A model generated the notes under the pieces. The model was not told where the DNA came from. It saw nothing but the letters and a program-made list of their open reading frames with translations, and did not search any database. Of a DNA stretch of 64,000 nt, positions 63,062 to 64,000 are shown one piece after another. A program made the position numbers and the translations under genes. The DNA comes from [Mycobacterium] manitobense. GTDB lineage: Bacteria; Actinomycetota; Actinomycetes; Mycobacteriales; Mycobacteriaceae. How positions within the stretch are numbered: position 1 is the stretch's first letter; every line of letters begins with the position of its first letter. Location: contig NZ_JACKSJ010000024.1 in assembly GCF_025821665.1 (NCBI RefSeq), forward strand, positions 62,001 through 126,000. The letters are read 5' to 3'.

Positions 63062-64000
63062 CCGACACCGCCGACGCGGTCGACCTGGTCGAGAATGTCG
63101 AGGCCACCCTGCGCGAGGTCGGCCGTGCGGTCCGCCGCACCATGCTCGACGCCATGCCCGACGGGGAACCGGTGCACTGGCTCTACGGGCCGATGCGCGA
63201 GTATCCATCGCGCCCGGGCAAGGCGTTGCGCCCGGCCCTGTGCCTGGCCGCCGGGCGAGCGTTCGGGGCTCCCACCGAGGAACTCCTGGGTGTCGGTGTG
63301 GCGATCGAACTGCTGCACAACGCCTTCCTGGTCCACGACGACATCGCCGACGGCAGTGAGATGCGCCGGGGCAGGCCGACGCTATCGGCGAGTCACGGGC
63401 TCGCCGCGGCACTCAACGCCGGCGACGGGCTGGCGATCGTGGCGGGGCAGGTGCTGCGACGTGCCACCCGGCGACTCGACCGGGACCTGGCCGACCTGGT
63501 GTGGGGCGAATTCGACACCATGGCCCTGCGCACCCTCGAGGGACAGGCCATCGAGATCGGTTGGCAGCGCGACGACGTCGAGAACCTCGACCCGCAGGAC
63601 TGCCTCAACCTCATCATGCACAAGACCTGCTGGTACACCACGATCCATCCCTTGCGGGTCGGAGCGATCATCGGCTCGCGAGGCACCGCTGACCTGCGGC
63701 CCCTGGTGCGCTTCGGCTTTCACTTCGGCGCGGCGTTCCAGATCCGTGACGACCTGCTCAACCTGGTCGGCGACGAGGCCACCTACGGCAAGGAGATCCT
63801 CGGGGATCTCTTCGAGGGCAAGCGCACGCTTCCACTGGTGCATCTGATGTCGTCGGCAACCGGTGCCGACAAGGTGCTGGTGCGCGACTATCTGCGGCGC
63901 ACCCGCGCCGAACGCACGGCCGAGCAGGTGTCCGCGGTGCGGCGGCTGATGGACGACTACGGCAGCATCGCGTTCACCCGGGAGTACGCCGAAGGCATCC
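63058..64000 (+). CDS. Polyprenyl (geranylgeranyl-type) diphosphate synthase, 3' end outside window
   Basis: At least 314 residues of a trans-isoprenyl diphosphate synthase; the gene runs off the right edge. The first Asp-rich motif is LLHNAFLVHDDIADGSEMRR (DDIAD, followed by RRG), and the second is FQIRDDLLNLVGDEATYGKE (DDLLN). EYPSRPGKALRPALCLAAGR holds the IPP-binding Lys-Arg. The second motif has DDLLN in place of the usual DDxxD, which occurs in some actinobacterial homologues. These enzymes make C15-C25 or longer allylic diphosphates. ATG 63058 overlaps the stop of the preceding unknown gene. Chain length cannot be predicted without the structure around the first motif. Confidence 0.87.
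   Translation, partial: MTDTADAVDLVENVEATLREVGRAVRRTMLDAMPDGEPVHWLYGPMREYPSRPGKALRPALCLAAGRAFGAPTEELLGVGVAIELLHNAFLVHDDIADGSEMRRGRPTLSASHGLAAALNAGDGLAIVAGQVLRRATRRLDRDLADLVWGEFDTMALRTLEGQAIEIGWQRDDVENLDPQDCLNLIMHKTCWYTTIHPLRVGAIIGSRGTADLRPLVRFGFHFGAAFQIRDDLLNLVGDEATYGKEILGDLFEGKRTLPLVHLMSSATGADKVLVRDYLRRTRAERTAEQVSAVRRLMDDYGSIAFTREYAEGI

Overview
The window is high-GC actinobacterial DNA that reads as the chromosome of a rapidly growing mycobacterium (Mycolicibacterium type). The evidence is the gene content: tandem mycobacterial SAM methyltransferases, sigL-rslA, an Emb-family arabinosyltransferase, LpqN/LpqT-type lipoprotein, rmlB/rmlC, the mmsA-fadE9-mmsB operon, three cutinase-like proteins, and many genes whose start codon lies 5-7 bases after a TANNNT -10 box (leaderless starts). 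No tRNA, rRNA, CRISPR array, insertion sequence or prophage was seen.

Layout. 1-6.7 kb: the N-terminus of a Tat-exported protein, an F420-type (LLM) oxidoreductase diverging from sppA, and four tandem methyltransferases, one frameshifted. 6.8-12.1 kb: a tightly coupled operon of esterase, SDR, diiron ferritin-like protein, Baeyer-Villiger-type monooxygenase and MerR regulator. 12.3-16.3 kb: secY-adk-map and then sigL-rslA. 16.3-20.8 kb: a four-gene biosynthetic operon (ThDP enzyme, START-like protein, KAS III-like protein, PLP aminotransferase) behind a promoter nearly identical to the one in front of sigL. 20.8-27.9 kb: RCK protein and K+/H+ antiporter, two MarR regulators around an NmrA-like gene with paired operators, a NarL-type two-component pair, and a HAD protein. 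27.9-31.6 kb: valine catabolism. 31.6-38.8 kb: envelope genes (Emb paralogue, lipoprotein, rhamnose genes) and two LLM oxidoreductases. 38.9-42.1 kb: a cNMP-sensor histidine kinase paired with a receiver/glutaredoxin-like/thioredoxin-reductase-like fusion that has lost its redox cysteines. 42.1-46 kb: START protein, hydrolase, flotillin and NfeD. 46.3-51 kb: the alpha operon (infA to truA). 51-54.8 kb: three cutinases and a DMT exporter diverging from a CGNR regulator. 54.8-64 kb: an accessory group with a desaturase-like flavoprotein, a cyclase-AAA-TPR protein, three unrecognised proteins and a polyprenyl synthase cut by the window edge.

How the genes fit together. secY-adk-map and infA-rpsM-rpsK-rpsD-rpoA-rplQ-truA, contiguous in many bacteria, lie on the same strand here but are separated by about 31 kb of accessory and envelope genes. 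The most promising undescribed systems are (i) the probably SigL-driven ThDP/START/KAS III/aminotransferase operon, (ii) the cNMP-kinase and cysteine-less REC-Grx-TrxR pair, and (iii) the 54.8-64 kb group, in which two unrecognised proteins on opposite strands end in similar beta-rich tails.
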